Origin: Pedobacter sp. Bi126
Lineage (GTDB): Bacteria; Bacteroidota; Bacteroidia; Sphingobacteriales; Sphingobacteriaceae
Direction: 5' to 3'
DNA: 64,000 nucleotides
Assembly (NCBI RefSeq): GCF_918698245.1
Contig: NZ_CAKKMS010000004.1
Span: forward strand, 744,001 to 808,000
Shown: positions 63,114 through 64,000 of the stretch, piece by piece
Layout: each line of letters begins with the position of its first letter
How positions within the stretch are numbered: position 1 is the stretch's first letter
Made by a program: the position numbers and the translations under genes
Notes under the pieces: model-generated
What the model was told of the DNA's origin: nothing
Databases searched by the model: none
The model's input: only the letters and a program-made list of their open reading frames with translations

Positions 63114-64000
63114 TGAATCCAAAATCTTTAGTATTATTAAAAATTATTACCATTATACTTGGGACATTCATTTGCATACCTCATGTAAGTGCCCAAAAGG
63201 TAACTTACTATAAAGATGTTGCATACATTATCCAAAATAAGTGCCAACCCTGTCACAGGCCAGGAGAAGCTGCTCCATTTGCTTTATTAACCTATGAGGA
63301 TGTTGCAAAAAGAGGCTCTTTTATTAAAAAGGTAACCCAATCTGGTTATATGCCGCCATGGAAGCCAGATAACCACTACAGACTATTTAAGAATGATAGA
63401 TCATTAACAAATGAAGAAAAACTAACTATAGCCAAATGGGTTGACGCGAAAATGCCGATGGGCGATATTAGCGAAATGCCTAAAAAAGCAGTTAAAACAT
63501 ATATAGATGGGACCCAATATTTCAGGAAACCCGATCTTGTTTTAAAAACAATTAAACCATATAAAGTTTTAGGCGATAATAAGGAGCGGTTTATTGTTTT
63601 TAAAATTCCTTTTGATATTGGCGTAGAAAAAAACGTAGAAGCAATGGAGTTTTTTTCATCCAATAAAAAAGTAGTACATCATGCTAACTTTGCTATTCAC
63701 CCTGTAGCAGATAATATTGATATTAACCAGGGAGCCGATTTTTTAAATTTAACAGAAGATGATCGGACTAAATACTCGCAGTATTTTCCTTTTAAAAAAA
63801 CCATGACCTATTACGGAGGATGGATCCCAGGAACCTCTTATGAATCTTATCCAAATAATTTTGGCTGGATAATGCCTAAACGGGGCGTTATATTATTAAC
63901 TGTACACTTTGCTCCCGTTTCAAAGGAGGAAGAGAATATTTCAGGTGTAAATTTCTTTTTCAAAAAAACGCCAATAGGGCGGAAAGTTGAGGTAATTAGT
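63113..64000 (+). CDS. c-type cytochrome with Cu-monooxygenase-like domain, 3' truncated
   Basis: The first 296 residues of a secreted protein; the gene runs off the window. After a signal peptide (ending HVSAQ) comes a mono-heme CXXCH (Cys44-Gln-Pro-Cys47-His48) with a likely distal Met80 in SGYMPPWKPD. From about residue 140 it resembles peptidylglycine/dopamine-type type II copper monooxygenases: KKVVHHANFAIHP (His189, His190, His196) and LLTVHFAPV fit copper ligands. It is co-translated with the redoxin gene. Activity and substrate are unknown. Confidence 0.8.
   Translation, partial: MNPKSLVLLKIITIILGTFICIPHVSAQKVTYYKDVAYIIQNKCQPCHRPGEAAPFALLTYEDVAKRGSFIKKVTQSGYMPPWKPDNHYRLFKNDRSLTNEEKLTIAKWVDAKMPMGDISEMPKKAVKTYIDGTQYFRKPDLVLKTIKPYKVLGDNKERFIVFKIPFDIGVEKNVEAMEFFSSNKKVVHHANFAIHPVADNIDINQGADFLNLTEDDRTKYSQYFPFKKTMTYYGGWIPGTSYESYPNNFGWIMPKRGVILLTVHFAPVSKEEENISGVNFFFKKTPIGRKVEVIS

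Overview
The window looks like a chromosomal segment from a soil or freshwater Bacteroidota of the Sphingobacteriaceae, probably Pedobacter or a close relative. This rests on gene content and signals, not on a database match. There are SusC/SusD-type outer-membrane proteins, a SusB-like GH97 enzyme, an atpD-atpC pair apart from other ATP synthase genes, a parA-parB-DUF5683-dapB-lepB run, promoters of the TAnnTTTG type, few Shine-Dalgarno sequences, many TAATG stop/start overlaps, and many dispersed non-coding repeats.

Layout. 0.2-2.3 kb: a two-component system with a TPR protein. 2.4-5.1 kb: heme genes hemE and hemJ with a small ORF and a zeta-toxin-like P-loop gene between them. 5.3-9.0 kb: two outer-membrane proteins flanking an ECF sigma factor and a probable anti-sigma protein. 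9.1-12.6 kb: a PIN toxin/antitoxin pair, an ABC ATPase, a lipoprotein, a DUF4230 protein and a cupin. 12.7-30.5 kb: a long minus-strand branched-chain amino acid cluster transcribed ilvE, methyltransferase, ilvD, ORF6N gene, ilvB, ilvN, glyoxalase-like, DinB-like, ilvC, leuC, monooxygenase-like, leuD, ModF-like ATPase, leuB, leuA, ilvA. 30.8-42.4 kb: housekeeping genes (atpDC, a tRNA-Arg, adk, obgE) mixed with small membrane and redox proteins. 42.4-44.1 kb: a complete IS4-family element. 44.3-50.8 kb: GH97, a thioesterase, an orphan histidine kinase, a repeat-rich 1 kb gap and a flavin reductase. 51-55.8 kb: parA, parB, DUF5683, dapB, lepB. 56.1-64 kb: a ROK regulator, a SusC/SusD pair, a secreted thioredoxin-fold protein and a c-type cytochrome with copper-monooxygenase-like features, cut by the window end.

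The most notable result is in the branched-chain amino acid cluster. Upstream of ilvD and again upstream of ilvE there is a short ORF packed with Ile/Leu/Val codons, followed by an intrinsic terminator. In both, a segment near the end of the short ORF can pair with the 5' arm of the terminator. This is the architecture of ribosome-mediated attenuation. LeuA here lacks the C-terminal regulatory domain that gives leucine feedback inhibition in other bacteria, so control of expression may matter more.

Other points worth following: the asymmetric ModF-like ATPase embedded in the leu genes; an ORF6N gene with two related palindromes inside the ilv genes; the zeta-like module translationally coupled to hemJ; an IS inserted in the loop of a perfect hairpin, whose transposase is split by an A8 run; and the SusCD-redoxin-cytochrome locus at the right edge. 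All functional statements are from reading the sequence; no similarity search was run.
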